Of a stretch of DNA of 64,000 nt, positions 53,166 to 62,220 are shown in pieces (the stretch's first letter is position 1; every line of letters starts with the position of its first letter). Under the pieces are notes generated by a model. That model saw only the letters and a program-made list of their open reading frames with translations. It was not told where the DNA came from and made no database searches. Position numbers and translations under genes: made by a program. The stretch is taken from NCBI RefSeq assembly GCF_026126425.1, contig NZ_JAFMPW010000003.1, positions 293,476 to 357,475 of the forward strand. Direction: 5' to 3'. The stretch comes from Muriicola sp. Z0-33. GTDB lineage: Bacteria; Bacteroidota; Bacteroidia; Flavobacteriales; Flavobacteriaceae.

Positions 53166-53741
53166 TCACTTATTTATCAAAGTACTTCTTAGGTTTTCTT
53201 CCGATTCCGAATTCCAATAGCCACATTCTAATTGAAAAAAAACAGAGGTATAAGGAATGGCTAAATCTGTTTTTATGATTAGTACATTAAACAATTTGGC
53301 AGATGCGTCTAATTCCCGGATAATATCTTCATGTAACATGCTTGTAACAGGTTTTCCTGCTAACACCTCATTGAGCTTCGTCCTATAGGTATCAATCCCT
53401 TTTGCTTCTTTTTCAGGTACAAATGCCAATTCTTTATCCACAAATATATTGGCATCCACATGCTTTGCTTTTTCAATTAACTGATTAACATAATCAACTG
53501 CCTCAATTTGGTCTGCTTCAATAGTAATGGTCCTTATCGCCGGATTGCTTTGTAGCGGATAGGCCCCGTCGGCAATAACGATCCAATTTCTATGACCGAA
53601 TAACTTCAGGGTTGCCTCAACCTCTGATTTCCAATCCTCCAATTCTGAGCCTACAACAGGATTTTGCGGCTTCTCAGTTGGTCCGGAACAAGATAGTACT
53701 ACCATCATTATTGTAAATACCGATATTATGATTTTTGACAT
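53166..53741 (-). CDS. Lipoprotein with RbsD/FucU-like fold
   Basis: A 191-aa lipoprotein (VVLSC, Cys18). The segment LFGHRNWIVIADGAYPLQ (~47-64) resembles the GHGD-IVIADAG motif of D-ribose pyranase/L-fucose mutarotase, and the end IPYTSVFFQLECGYW resembles their C-terminal sugar-binding strand. These enzymes are normally cytosolic; an exported form is unusual. Sugar mutarotation or binding in the periplasm is inferred only. It follows a GNAT gene by 53 nt. Confidence 0.6.
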   Translation of the reverse strand: MSKIIISVFTIMMVVLSCSGPTEKPQNPVVGSELEDWKSEVEATLKLFGHRNWIVIADGAYPLQSNPAIRTITIEADQIEAVDYVNQLIEKAKHVDANIFVDKELAFVPEKEAKGIDTYRTKLNEVLAGKPVTSMLHEDIIRELDASAKLFNVLIIKTDLAIPYTSVFFQLECGYWNSESEENLRSTLINK

Positions 53742-53794
53742 TGTTTTGATTTTAAGAGGTATGCTCCTGGGGATACGTTGTTAGCAGTAGTTAG

Positions 53795-54289
53795 TCAGCC
53801 TAAATTTTTTTCCAATACATAATCATCCATTACAAATCCATTGCCAATATCTTGTACTATAGCTTCAATGTTGATAAATCCTATCTTTTCGTAGGCCTTA
53901 ATAGCATTTGTATTGTACTTGTTTACCGTCAATTTTATTTTATTCAATTCAAGTGCTTCGGCTTGCTCTTCAATAAACGAAAGTGCAGCTTTTCCAATTT
54001 TATTTCCTCTCGCTGATTTCAGTACATATAATTTACTCAAGAAGAGGTGATTTTCTTCTATGCTGAATGAAAAATAACCAACATAAGTATCCTGGAACGA
54101 AATCAGATAATAGCTGATTCCTTTTTCAACCTGATTTTGTATAGCAGACACCGATTGAAATTTGTTGAGCATATAAGCAACCTGTTTTGCTCCAATTATC
54201 GGGGTATAATGTTCGGTCCAGATGGTTTCGGCCAAATCCGCTATAACGGTAAAGTTTTCCCCTGTTAATGCAGGTAAAATGGTAGTCAT
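53795..54289 (-). CDS. GNAT family N-acetyltransferase
   Basis: A 164-aa single-domain GNAT. N-terminal helix pair (LAETIWTEHYTPIIGAKQVAYML in parts), then the acetyl-CoA motif LYVLKSARGNKIGKAALSFIE and the C-terminal NTNAIKAYEKIGFI that is typical of the family. Substrate unknown. It lies between the TIR-domain gene and the RbsD-like gene on the same strand. Confidence 0.9.
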   Translation of the reverse strand: MTTILPALTGENFTVIADLAETIWTEHYTPIIGAKQVAYMLNKFQSVSAIQNQVEKGISYYLISFQDTYVGYFSFSIEENHLFLSKLYVLKSARGNKIGKAALSFIEEQAEALELNKIKLTVNKYNTNAIKAYEKIGFINIEAIVQDIGNGFVMDDYVLEKNLG

Positions 54290-54386
54290 AGTTTAAAAAA
54301 TGAATATGCAACCTTCGCCCAACCTAATTCAGTTATTGCTTGTTACCGGCTAATGATTTCTGTACTTGCCCAACCTTATATTGGGT

Positions 54387-55244
54387 TCATGGGTTATCGG
54401 TTAACCAGGTAAAGGCAATTTCGGTTCTCTTCATTTGCGAAGTCGGTATTTTAATGGTGTCTACGCGGAATTTCTTCCCAAGGATTTTAGCTTTGTGGAA
54501 CTCAATTTTAATTTCATCACCAAAATCTGAAATATCGATTGGCGGGCTCTGTTTAGGGCCATGATCGTCATCTTGTGTTGTCAGCCGGGATATCATTCCC
54601 CGTTTATCAAATACTTTTATGCCTTTCCACCATTTGACATCATGAGCCGTGGAAAGTGAAAATCGTATCGAATTTTTATCAGCATTCTTCAATGGTTTTG
54701 TCCGCATTATGACCTTATCTTTATCATTCCCTACCAATAATTGTGTAGTTTCACCGGATTCATCAACTATTGTTTCCAAATTAAGGTTTTCAATATAGGC
54801 TATTAGCTTTTGTATCTGACCTTCAAAGGTAGCGTCTGATCTGAGGACGATCCCGTTCCGGGCAGACAAGTCTGCAAGCTCACCGGGCAATTCTTCCATT
54901 GGTGGCGGAGCAGATGCCTTGCCAACCATTACGGGAATAACAGGAATATTTTCACGTGCCAGGGCGGCCGATACCTCTATACGAACCCAATCATCGGGAT
55001 TGTCTAAGCGGCGATTACCTTCCGCATCTTTGGTCTCGAGCCAATTATCTCCAATAACTACAAGGAAGACCTCTGTCTTATCTAGCTGATTACTAATAAA
55101 CGTTCTAAAATCAACCCCCAGGGGGATAGCAGTAATGTCATAGAATATCTTATCACTGCCAAACTCAGATTGCAGTCTGTCAGCAATACGCCCCGTAGCT
55201 GAGGAGGAGTCTGATCTCCGATAAGTAATAAAAATACTGGCCAT
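54387..55244 (-). CDS. TIR-domain protein with uncharacterized C-terminal domain
   Basis: A 285-aa cytosolic protein. The TIR domain (~2-150) begins SIFITYRRSDSSSATGRI and has the BB-loop region FYDITAIPLG, the segment FLVVIGDNWLE and DDWVRIEVSAAL, where Glu90 is the candidate NADase glutamate. A domain of unknown type (~165-285, beta-rich, ending TEIAFTWLTDNP) follows. Bacterial TIR domains of this kind can cleave NAD+ in antiphage defence, but no known sensor gene (Thoeris, CBASS, Pycsar) is next to it. Two DUF6090 genes lie immediately upstream on the same strand (82-nt gap). Confidence 0.88.
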   Translation of the reverse strand: MASIFITYRRSDSSSATGRIADRLQSEFGSDKIFYDITAIPLGVDFRTFISNQLDKTEVFLVVIGDNWLETKDAEGNRRLDNPDDWVRIEVSAALARENIPVIPVMVGKASAPPPMEELPGELADLSARNGIVLRSDATFEGQIQKLIAYIENLNLETIVDESGETTQLLVGNDKDKVIMRTKPLKNADKNSIRFSLSTAHDVKWWKGIKVFDKRGMISRLTTQDDDHGPKQSPPIDISDFGDEIKIEFHKAKILGKKFRVDTIKIPTSQMKRTEIAFTWLTDNP

Positions 55245-55326
55245 AACGGAATAAATATAGGTTTTTAATTCAACTTAGAGGTAATTATAGAGAGTGATCG
55301 ACTAATTGGTTTAATATTTTACTTTA

Positions 55327-56070
55327 TTAGTTAGTCAAATAATTTTCAAGCTCCTTCTTTAAACTAATCGATTGTTCCAATGTCTTATTTAACTCTGATT
55401 TATAATAGGAATTTACTTCGTAAAATACTTTAAGAGATTCTACATAGTCTAATTTACTTTTCAATTCATTGTAGTCCCTTGGTCTTATCTGTGATGAATT
55501 CTGGGCCTGATTGAAAGTTTGTACAAAATCATTTCGTAGGTAATCCAACATATAATGGTAATAATCATCTCTAATTTCGTTGTAGGCTATTCTAGGTCTT
55601 TCAATTGTTGAAGAATAGTACTCTCCTATTTCCGATCTAAGATTTCCATCTAGAATAAGATCTATGCCGGTGGATGTTAATGATTCGTAACCACTTGTTT
55701 TCAGGCTTAATTCGATGTATTGATTTGCATGATTAAAATGAATATCAATGGAATCATGGTATAAATTGTCGGATTCGAGATAATCTATGAGAAATTCTAT
55801 GGATTGAATAGTTCTGGAAATATTATATCCACCATCGTTCAATAACCTCTCAAGTTCAGCAATATTAGTTTCAAAGTCCGAAACTATTTCTCCCAGGGCC
55901 TCCTTCTCTTTAATTTTTAGTTGTTTGTATTCATTCCAATTGTTGATTTGTAACGCTATTAAAATCCCGATAACCACCAGTAGAATTTCTCCAAGGGCGT
56001 AAAGCAGGTACTTGCTTAATTTGTTTTCGGTCAGTAATTTTTGACGAATCCTTCTAAAAAACTTGATCAT
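55327..56070 (-). CDS. DUF6090-type single-pass membrane protein
   Basis: A 247-aa protein with the family N-terminal module: FFRRIRQ, ENKLSKYLLYA, GEI, a helix of about 18 residues and INNWNE (~42-47). Residues beyond ~50 are charged and helical with likely coiled-coil parts and no catalytic motif. By the positive-inside rule the bulk lies outside the cytoplasm. Its start overlaps the stop of the next paralog by 4 nt (ATGA). Function is unknown. Confidence 0.82.
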   Translation of the reverse strand: MIKFFRRIRQKLLTENKLSKYLLYALGEILLVVIGILIALQINNWNEYKQLKIKEKEALGEIVSDFETNIAELERLLNDGGYNISRTIQSIEFLIDYLESDNLYHDSIDIHFNHANQYIELSLKTSGYESLTSTGIDLILDGNLRSEIGEYYSSTIERPRIAYNEIRDDYYHYMLDYLRNDFVQTFNQAQNSSQIRPRDYNELKSKLDYVESLKVFYEVNSYYKSELNKTLEQSISLKKELENYLTN

Positions 56071-56849
56071 TGGATATAGGATGATTTATTTCCATTGGAA
56101 ATTTCGTTTTCTATTAATTCGATTAACTCTCCTCCCTTAAATTTTAACTCCAAAAAGTACTTTTCGAAGACGGAATGTTTGTAATAGTAAAAAACAGCCG
56201 CACTCTCTAGGTCCCTAAACTCCTGGGAGTCCGGGTCATTAATAAATTTCCAATGTGTATTTTTTTTCATCGCTTCGGTATCGAACAAGGATTCTAAAAT
56301 TGGATAAAACTTAATGAACTTTTTGTAAGAATCTTGAAACATGTTTATTCCGGTTTGGTTCATTTCCGAAATGTGTTCATCAATGGCATTATACCTCAGA
56401 TAATAATCCATTATTTTATCTCTTAGAGCAGCATTTTTAATGTAACTAAATTTACCTGAATTGGTAATTTCATTGTAAGTTCTGTCTTCAAGAATCAGGT
56501 TTTCAGCTTCCCAGAATACAGATCCAGTCAGTTTCTTAAAATCTTCAGTGTTCAACTGTTGCTTATAAATATTCTTGATATACATTTCAAAAGAAAATTG
56601 TATCTCCTTAGCCGATAATTCTTTATTATTAAGATAGGTGATGTCCTTTTCTAAATCTGAATGTATTCTTTTTAGATATTCTATTCCCGTTTCATTTTGC
56701 TTACTTAGTTCGTTCCAGTTATTGATTTGTAACGCTATCAAAATCCCGATAACCACAAGAATAATTTCGCCAAGAGCGTAAAGCAGGTATTTACTTATTC
56801 TGTTTTCGGATATAAGTTGTTGTCTTATTCGCCTAAAAAATTTGATCAT
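56067..56849 (-). CDS. DUF6090-type single-pass membrane protein
   Basis: A 260-aa paralog with the same N-terminal module (FFRRIRQQLISENRISKYLL, then YALGEI and INNWNE) and a different helical exported part. Across the module its DNA is close to that of the neighbour at 55327 (for example the shared stretch ATTTGTAACGCTAT near 55950 and 56720), while the distal halves share little. Overlaps the next gene by 4 nt, so the two are translationally coupled. Confidence 0.82.
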   Translation of the reverse strand: MIKFFRRIRQQLISENRISKYLLYALGEIILVVIGILIALQINNWNELSKQNETGIEYLKRIHSDLEKDITYLNNKELSAKEIQFSFEMYIKNIYKQQLNTEDFKKLTGSVFWEAENLILEDRTYNEITNSGKFSYIKNAALRDKIMDYYLRYNAIDEHISEMNQTGINMFQDSYKKFIKFYPILESLFDTEAMKKNTHWKFINDPDSQEFRDLESAAVFYYYKHSVFEKYFLELKFKGGELIELIENEISNGNKSSYIQ

Positions 56850-56946
56850 TTCGTTATAGGTTGGTTATAATTTAGCCCGATGGTCTTTTATATGAGCCGT
56901 ATCACGAAAGGGCCTTCTTGTATCTGGCTGTTACTTACCATTGGCA

Positions 56947-57627
56947 TTAGTTCATTTCGGCATCTGAAACTGATGTGTTTAATCCTTTGAAAATTAACCA
57001 AAGAGGAAAAAAGAGTTGAATAAGCCCCATTGGAAGTAGCATATTCATGCTAATACTATTTCCTAAAATTGAGGATAGCATTTCAATAAACATTAGAATG
57101 GCAGCTATAATCCCAACTATAGAAATAACTCTAGGTATAAATTTAGAAAGGTACAAAGTAAGATACAAAACAAAAATAGGGAAGCAGGAAATGAGTAGGC
57201 TGAGATAGTGTGTCCACCAGTGATTTTTAAAAAACACCTTGCCCAATGTATTTGTTATATCAGTATTAGAAATTGCGTTATTAGTATGCTCCAGACTTAA
57301 CTCCAGTAGTGCCAAAACGCTTACATTGTCGATAGCTATAGTTATAAAGCTTAGTATGCTGAACGCCAAATATAAAAATGCCAAAACAACACTGTATCTT
57401 TTAAAAATTGGCATCAAAATTACGGCTATGACAACAGAAATTATGCCATTCAAAAACAAGAGCAATGTAGAAATAATGATTTCAGTTGTGTTTGCAGAAG
57501 TGGCCGTGAGATAATCATCTGAAAAAAGCACAGGGCCCTGTAAAAATTGATAGACGATGATCCCTGTAACAAAAATGATCAGAAAAAGTAGTCCTGCGAT
57601 TCTTCCGGTTCTTTTATCGGATTTCAT
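56947..57627 (-). CDS. DUF4386-type membrane protein
   Basis: A 226-aa inner-membrane protein of the DUF4386 family with about six helices. The N-terminal RTGRIAGLLFLIIFVTGII and the soluble GPVLFSDDYLTATSANTTE loop are typical. Function unknown. A second, more distant member lies at 58993-59613 beyond the GH16 gene. Confidence 0.82.
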   Translation of the reverse strand: MKSDKRTGRIAGLLFLIIFVTGIIVYQFLQGPVLFSDDYLTATSANTTEIIISTLLLFLNGIISVVIAVILMPIFKRYSVVLAFLYLAFSILSFITIAIDNVSVLALLELSLEHTNNAISNTDITNTLGKVFFKNHWWTHYLSLLISCFPIFVLYLTLYLSKFIPRVISIVGIIAAILMFIEMLSSILGNSISMNMLLPMGLIQLFFPLWLIFKGLNTSVSDAEMN

Positions 57628-57685
57628 AATAATATTAATTCTTTGTTTGGTTGGTCATAACACGTTCCGGGATGATACAAAGACT

Positions 57686-57796
57686 ATGGTTTACAATATG
57701 TTCAGCAAGGCCAGGTTTAATCATCAGTTTTCGTTGTTGCCTGCTGTGCTGCTTACCTCCTTTACCCTGATGGCGCAAGAGCTGCTACCCTGGTAA
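57686..57796 (+). pseudogene. Signal-peptide-like short ORF, possible gene remnant
   Basis: A plus-strand frame of 36 codons (ATG at 57686, second ATG at 57698) reads MVYNMFSKARFNHQFSLLPA then VLLTSFTLMAQELLPW and stop. It has positive residues, a hydrophobic core and an LMAQ cleavage-site end, like the start of an exported flavobacterial protein, but nothing continues it. It may be the beginning of a lost gene, or chance. Confidence 0.3.
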
Positions 57797-57841
57797 ATTG
57801 GTACTTCTCTCTTACTATTTCTTTAAAATTTAACGCTCCAA

Positions 57842-58699
57842 TTACTTTCTAAATTCATGCTTTACCCAGTCTACTTCCATAACCCATTCACCTGTCATGG
57901 CCGAATCAGTAATTTTTGCATAATTTAAAATGGCAAACATGGGCTCAGGATACTTATCTCCCTCACCTATATTGCGGTAAACTTCTTTACCATCCAGACG
58001 GTACACCAAATCGCTATCTTCCCATTCTACAGAATATTCATGAAATTCGTTCAGCGTTGCCGGAAAATTTCTTCGTTGACTTTGCCAGTCTCCCTTGTCG
58101 CATTCACCTAAACTTACAATGGCTCCTGTTGTAAACTCGTCTTTCATATGGTCACCGTGATGTTCAAAGATGTCTATCTCACCAGACCCGGTTAGGGGCC
58201 AGCAAATATTCTCATCTTCTTCCTGCACCGGAGACTCGTTATTCCGGGCACCGAGCAGCCACCAGGCCGGAAACATACTTGCCTCACCATTACTCGATAA
58301 CTTAAGGCGGGCGGTCCACTTACCTTTTACAAATTCCTTGCGGTTTTTAGAACAGATACGCCCGGCTACGTATTCAGTATCAGGGTGCTGATTCCCAAAT
58401 TTATCCAAATTATCACAAGGGCGCTTTTCACCAATATTAACCACTTTTATCTTTAATGTCCCATTACTTACTTCCCGGGTACCAAATTCGCCATCGGGTA
58501 CATAGCAATGGTTTTCATTGTTTACCCAAATTCGCTGATCTTGCCAGTTTTCCGAATTAAATTTCTCGAAATTATCAATGAAATCAACCTCCCAGGTTTG
58601 TGTTGTTTCCTGGGGTTCTTTATTCTCTTTTTTGCCATTTTTACAACTATAGGACATAGCTAAAAATACAAGTATAACAATGGTTAGTATCTGTTTCAT
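57842..58699 (-). CDS. Glycoside hydrolase family 16 lipoprotein
   Basis: A 285-aa endo-glycanase-like lipoprotein (AMSYSC, Cys19) with one GH16 jelly roll. The catalytic motif GEIDIFEH carries Glu174, Asp176 and Glu179 in the ExDxxE form. GH16 enzymes cut beta-glucans (laminarin), agar, porphyran or carrageenan; the specificity cannot be told. No SusC/D genes are near, so it is not part of a classical utilization locus. Confidence 0.92.
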   Translation of the reverse strand: MKQILTIVILVFLAMSYSCKNGKKENKEPQETTQTWEVDFIDNFEKFNSENWQDQRIWVNNENHCYVPDGEFGTREVSNGTLKIKVVNIGEKRPCDNLDKFGNQHPDTEYVAGRICSKNRKEFVKGKWTARLKLSSNGEASMFPAWWLLGARNNESPVQEEDENICWPLTGSGEIDIFEHHGDHMKDEFTTGAIVSLGECDKGDWQSQRRNFPATLNEFHEYSVEWEDSDLVYRLDGKEVYRNIGEGDKYPEPMFAILNYAKITDSAMTGEWVMEVDWVKHEFRK

Positions 58700-58818
58700 A
58701 GTTCATAGTTTAAGATTAAATTTTCTTTCGCCAGGACTTAGTCAAGGCGGCCAGTTAACTAAAAAGATCTTCCAGACATTTTTTTAACGTCCTTTCCTGA
58801 AAGCATTTTATCATATTC

Positions 58819-58858
58819 ATTGTTAGTTCATTGAAAGATATAACTTTTAACTAACAAT
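58819..58858. repeat. 10-bp perfect inverted repeat upstream of the GH16 gene
   Basis: ATTGTTAGTT (58819-58828) and AACTAACAAT (58849-58858), 20-nt spacer, in the 293-nt region between the DUF4386 stop and the GH16 start. Could be an operator of two half-sites or a weak hairpin; no T-run follows. Confidence 0.4.
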
Positions 58859-58992
58859 TTGGTTTAGGATTGAATGCCAAGGCATCTGCATATTCTGCGG
58901 CCGGGATAGCGTTTATAAAAAGGGCTTCGCAACCATCTGCCATTTAACCATAAATGCAATTTTAATGATTGAGGTAATCAAAGTCCTTTGTT

Positions 58993-59613
58993 CTATGGGA
59001 TTTTGTTTCTTTTTACAATGAGCCAGATGCTTAATAATAATTCCGCAAGACCCATGATCAACATGGTGCTCACCATGAGTAGTTCAGGCAGATTAATGTC
59101 TACGAAAAATACAATATAGGTAAACGACGCAACTATCAATACTATGCCAAGTGGCTTTGGGATATAGCCCGATTTAAAAACCGAATAACCGAGTACAAGG
59201 ATATGCAAGGCAAAAAATATATACCCAATTAGTTTTACAGCGGCATAGTCGTACACATCAATAAGTTGAAAGACAAGGGCGAGCAAAGCAATTACCAAAG
59301 TGCAGGCATAAAGCAGCCTGAGGACTGCTGTAAATAAAGCAAGTTTCTCATTGGCCGACTTAAGTACTGCATAGAGGGCAAGACCAATAATAGCATCAAG
59401 TACAAGAACAATCAGATAAGCTATAACAGCATAGGCAAAAATGGTGCTATTAGCCTTAATATCATTGGCTAAAGCCGCCGTATCTCCGGGTACAACAAAA
59501 TTTGCCAATAGAAAATCATCAACTATGGTAACGATGAAAACAGAAGTTATAAATGCAACCCCTACAACTACCGCAGCTCTTTTTGAAGATAGATTAGAAA
59601 CAATATTCCTCAT
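58993..59613 (-). CDS. DUF4386-type membrane protein
   Basis: A 206-aa inner-membrane protein with about six helices, of DUF4386 type (KRAAVVVGVAFITSVFIVTI; GLALYAVLKSANEKLAL; GYIPKPLGIVLIVASF). The periplasmic loop VVPGDTAALANDIKANS matches the family layout. Function is not known. Confidence 0.82.
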   Translation of the reverse strand: MRNIVSNLSSKRAAVVVGVAFITSVFIVTIVDDFLLANFVVPGDTAALANDIKANSTIFAYAVIAYLIVLVLDAIIGLALYAVLKSANEKLALFTAVLRLLYACTLVIALLALVFQLIDVYDYAAVKLIGYIFFALHILVLGYSVFKSGYIPKPLGIVLIVASFTYIVFFVDINLPELLMVSTMLIMGLAELLLSIWLIVKRNKIP

Positions 59614-59758
59614 ATAAAATCTCGTTGTCGGAATAGCAACTTAATATGCTTCGGCATTCCATTTCTATTTCACACCATCCAAGGCAAATGTATGGCCTAT
59701 GATTTCGTCAGGTCCCAGAGGTAATGAATTATAGTGCTTGATGTTATACCTTATACCT

Positions 59759-61270
59759 CTAATTTGATAAAAACTCTCGCATATCATTGGACAATTTTAC
59801 AAAATCTGGTTCGTGTGTATACATCATATGCCCTCCTTCATAATAGGTCATTATAATGTTCTCTCGCTGTATTCCGTTGCGACTGAAGGTAAATTCAGCA
59901 TCAAAAAACGGACAGATTAAATCGTAATAACCACTTGCCACCATTACTTTCATTTGTGTATTTCTACGCATCGTTTCTGCCAGTTTTCGGGAAACACTTA
60001 CAGGGGTAGGCTCCCAAAATTTATCTTTAGGAACGGTTCTCCAATTCCATTTTTTACCAATTTCACTGTTAGAAGTTAAATAGGGCCTATCCATTTTTAT
60101 TTTAAGTTCAGAGGCAAAATAATAGTTTAATGCTGCCGTATAGGCAGCACTTATTTGATAGCTTGAGGGATCTCCAAGGTGTGGGCCGTCTGATAATTTA
60201 TCTACCTCCTGCCCCATAAATCTGCCATCTAATCTGCCCAGAGCCAAACCTTTATCTGCCAGCAGCTCTTTTTGAAATCTGGGCATTAAAATCCTAAGGT
60301 CAGACTTTAAAATATACCCCTTATCCAATCCGGTAAAATAACTCAGCTTTTCAGCTACTTTATTTTTTTCCTCTTCATCAATTAATGAACCTTTATAAAG
60401 TACGGGCGCATAGGAATTAAAGGTATAGTCTCTGCATTCTTCAATAAATGATTCCAGCGTTTTACCTTGTCCTGCCTTTTTGTGATACCACGCAGTAGCT
60501 GCCATACTGGGCAAATAGGTTAAATAAGATGTTATGTTGTCATGAACAGATGTTGAGCCCGCATAATCCAGGGCCTGAGAGATCAGTATTAAACCATTCA
60601 GGGCCATATTTTGTCCATTACCTTCTAAAGTATTGGCCACTGCCACTGCCCTGGTTGTTCCGAAACTCTCCCCAGCAATATATTTTGGTGAAAACCAACG
60701 ATTGTTTTCGGTAATCCATTGTCTGATAAATTTTGCAATGGATGCAGCATCTTCATTTAGCCCCCAGTAATCTTCTACCTTACCCTTTCCTATTACCCGG
60801 CTGTATCCTGTACCAACGGGGTCTATAAAAACTAAATCTGATACATCTAATAATCCATTGCTATTATTTATCATATTATAGGGAGCTGCTCCGTCATCTT
60901 CTTTCGCATCGGAGTTTACTTTTACCACCTTAGGGCCAAAAAGCCCCATATGTAACCACATAGAAGCGGAACCCGGACCTCCGTTAAAAACAAAAGTTAC
61001 CGGACGGTTTTTTTGATCGATTTTTCCATTTTGCAGGTAGGCTACCGACCATATTGAAGCAACAGCTTCGTTATTTTTATTCTTTAGGTATGTTTCTGAT
61101 GCAACCGCCTTATAGCTAATTATTTTTTCGCCATTTGTAATTTGATGATTTGTTATAAATGATTTGGGCTCTGGAATTGGCTTAGTTTTTTCTTTTTTTT
61201 CTTGTGCAAACACAAATCCTGAAACTACTAAGCACAGGACCAGGAAATTTACTTTTTTGGGATATATCAT
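59759..61270 (-). CDS. S10 family serine carboxypeptidase-like protein, secreted
   Basis: A 503-aa exported hydrolase with a signal peptide (~1-22, ending VFAQ). S10 motifs are NGGPGSASMW (96-104, oxyanion), GESFGT with Ser202, GYYDLICP with Asp450 and EGGHMMY with His481. Family members remove C-terminal residues at acidic pH; bacterial forms are poorly studied. The 192-nt spacer after the cyclase gene holds an inverted repeat, so it is likely transcribed by itself. Confidence 0.92.
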   Translation of the reverse strand: MIYPKKVNFLVLCLVVSGFVFAQEKKEKTKPIPEPKSFITNHQITNGEKIISYKAVASETYLKNKNNEAVASIWSVAYLQNGKIDQKNRPVTFVFNGGPGSASMWLHMGLFGPKVVKVNSDAKEDDGAAPYNMINNSNGLLDVSDLVFIDPVGTGYSRVIGKGKVEDYWGLNEDAASIAKFIRQWITENNRWFSPKYIAGESFGTTRAVAVANTLEGNGQNMALNGLILISQALDYAGSTSVHDNITSYLTYLPSMAATAWYHKKAGQGKTLESFIEECRDYTFNSYAPVLYKGSLIDEEEKNKVAEKLSYFTGLDKGYILKSDLRILMPRFQKELLADKGLALGRLDGRFMGQEVDKLSDGPHLGDPSSYQISAAYTAALNYYFASELKIKMDRPYLTSNSEIGKKWNWRTVPKDKFWEPTPVSVSRKLAETMRRNTQMKVMVASGYYDLICPFFDAEFTFSRNGIQRENIIMTYYEGGHMMYTHEPDFVKLSNDMREFLSN

Positions 61271-61359
61271 ATAGGTGTATTTAATGTATTAGAACCATCC
61301 GGGAGCCTGGCCCATATGGCCGGGTAGCTCAACTACTGTAATGGCAGTCTCCAAAATAC

Positions 61360-61412
61360 AAATTCCAAATTCCAATTCCTATCAAAGAACGTATCCCTGG
61401 AATTTGGGATTT
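61360..61412. repeat. 15-bp inverted repeat downstream of the cyclase gene
   Basis: Left arm 61360-61374, right arm 61398-61412, one G-T wobble, 23-nt loop; each arm is built of TTCC/GGAA steps. The minus-strand side is followed by TTTGTATTTT, so it may serve as a terminator for the cyclase gene (stop at 61463). It may instead be an intergenic repeat unit. Confidence 0.45.
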
Positions 61413-61462
61413 AAGCTGTGCTGGCTTTAATGATGAACGATAGTCATCATTGCACATGGTTT

Positions 61463-62155
61463 TTACTCAAATATTGCTACTGCTCTTACAGGCGAACCAG
61501 TTCCTCCCTTGATTTTCAAAGGAAAACCTATAAATCTAAATCTTCCTTTTCCAATTAACAGGTGTAAGTTTATCATATTTTCATAATGAGTAAAATTCAT
61601 TTCTCCACAAATATGATGTACGTCCTTATTTGAAATCCCTGGAACCCCAGGTGACATAGTTTCAACTCCAAAAGCAGCTATTTTCTTTTCACCAAGCCAT
61701 TTTGCAGATTCTGTTGTTATCCCGGGGCCATTACTCCAATTTTTTCCACTAAAATTTTTTCGATAATGGTCTGTATAAAACAACACTGTATCTCCTCTTT
61801 TAATTTTTAAACCCGCTTTTTGACAAGCAATATCAATTTCGTTAGCTTCAATTAATTCTCCAAGTCCTTTATGAGAGAAATCCAGGCATATTCCTTCAGT
61901 GTAGAACATGGACAAAGGCATTTTATCTATCGACTTTCCCTTATGCTGAATTTCCATATGACTAATGGCATCTACATGGGTTCCGGTATGCTCTCCTAGT
62001 TCTAATTTATGTACAGCAGGTGTTTTTATTTTCGGATTTTTTATTCCCATCCATTCTTCATGAGAATTATGAACTGTCATTTTAACTTGCGGAAGGTCTT
62101 TATAAACCGGCATCCCTTCATAAATTTCCTGACTTAAATCTATAATTTCTGCCAT
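61463..62155 (-). CDS. Cyclase family metal-dependent hydrolase, cytosolic
   Basis: A 230-aa hydrolase of the cyclase/kynurenine formamidase-like family (PF04199) without a signal peptide. The metal motif HTGTHVDAISH is at 56-66, with VLFYTDHYRKNF, GVETMSPGVPG and a conserved His (DVHHICGE). It acts on an amide or lactone of unknown nature. It differs from the lipoprotein member at 25489-26316 in location and likely partner. Confidence 0.9.
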   Translation of the reverse strand: MAEIIDLSQEIYEGMPVYKDLPQVKMTVHNSHEEWMGIKNPKIKTPAVHKLELGEHTGTHVDAISHMEIQHKGKSIDKMPLSMFYTEGICLDFSHKGLGELIEANEIDIACQKAGLKIKRGDTVLFYTDHYRKNFSGKNWSNGPGITTESAKWLGEKKIAAFGVETMSPGVPGISNKDVHHICGEMNFTHYENMINLHLLIGKGRFRFIGFPLKIKGGTGSPVRAVAIFE

Positions 62156-62220
62156 TGCCTTCTATAGTTTTTTATATATGCCTAGTGCTGAGATTAAAGC
62201 GCGCTGCCTTTTATTCTTAA

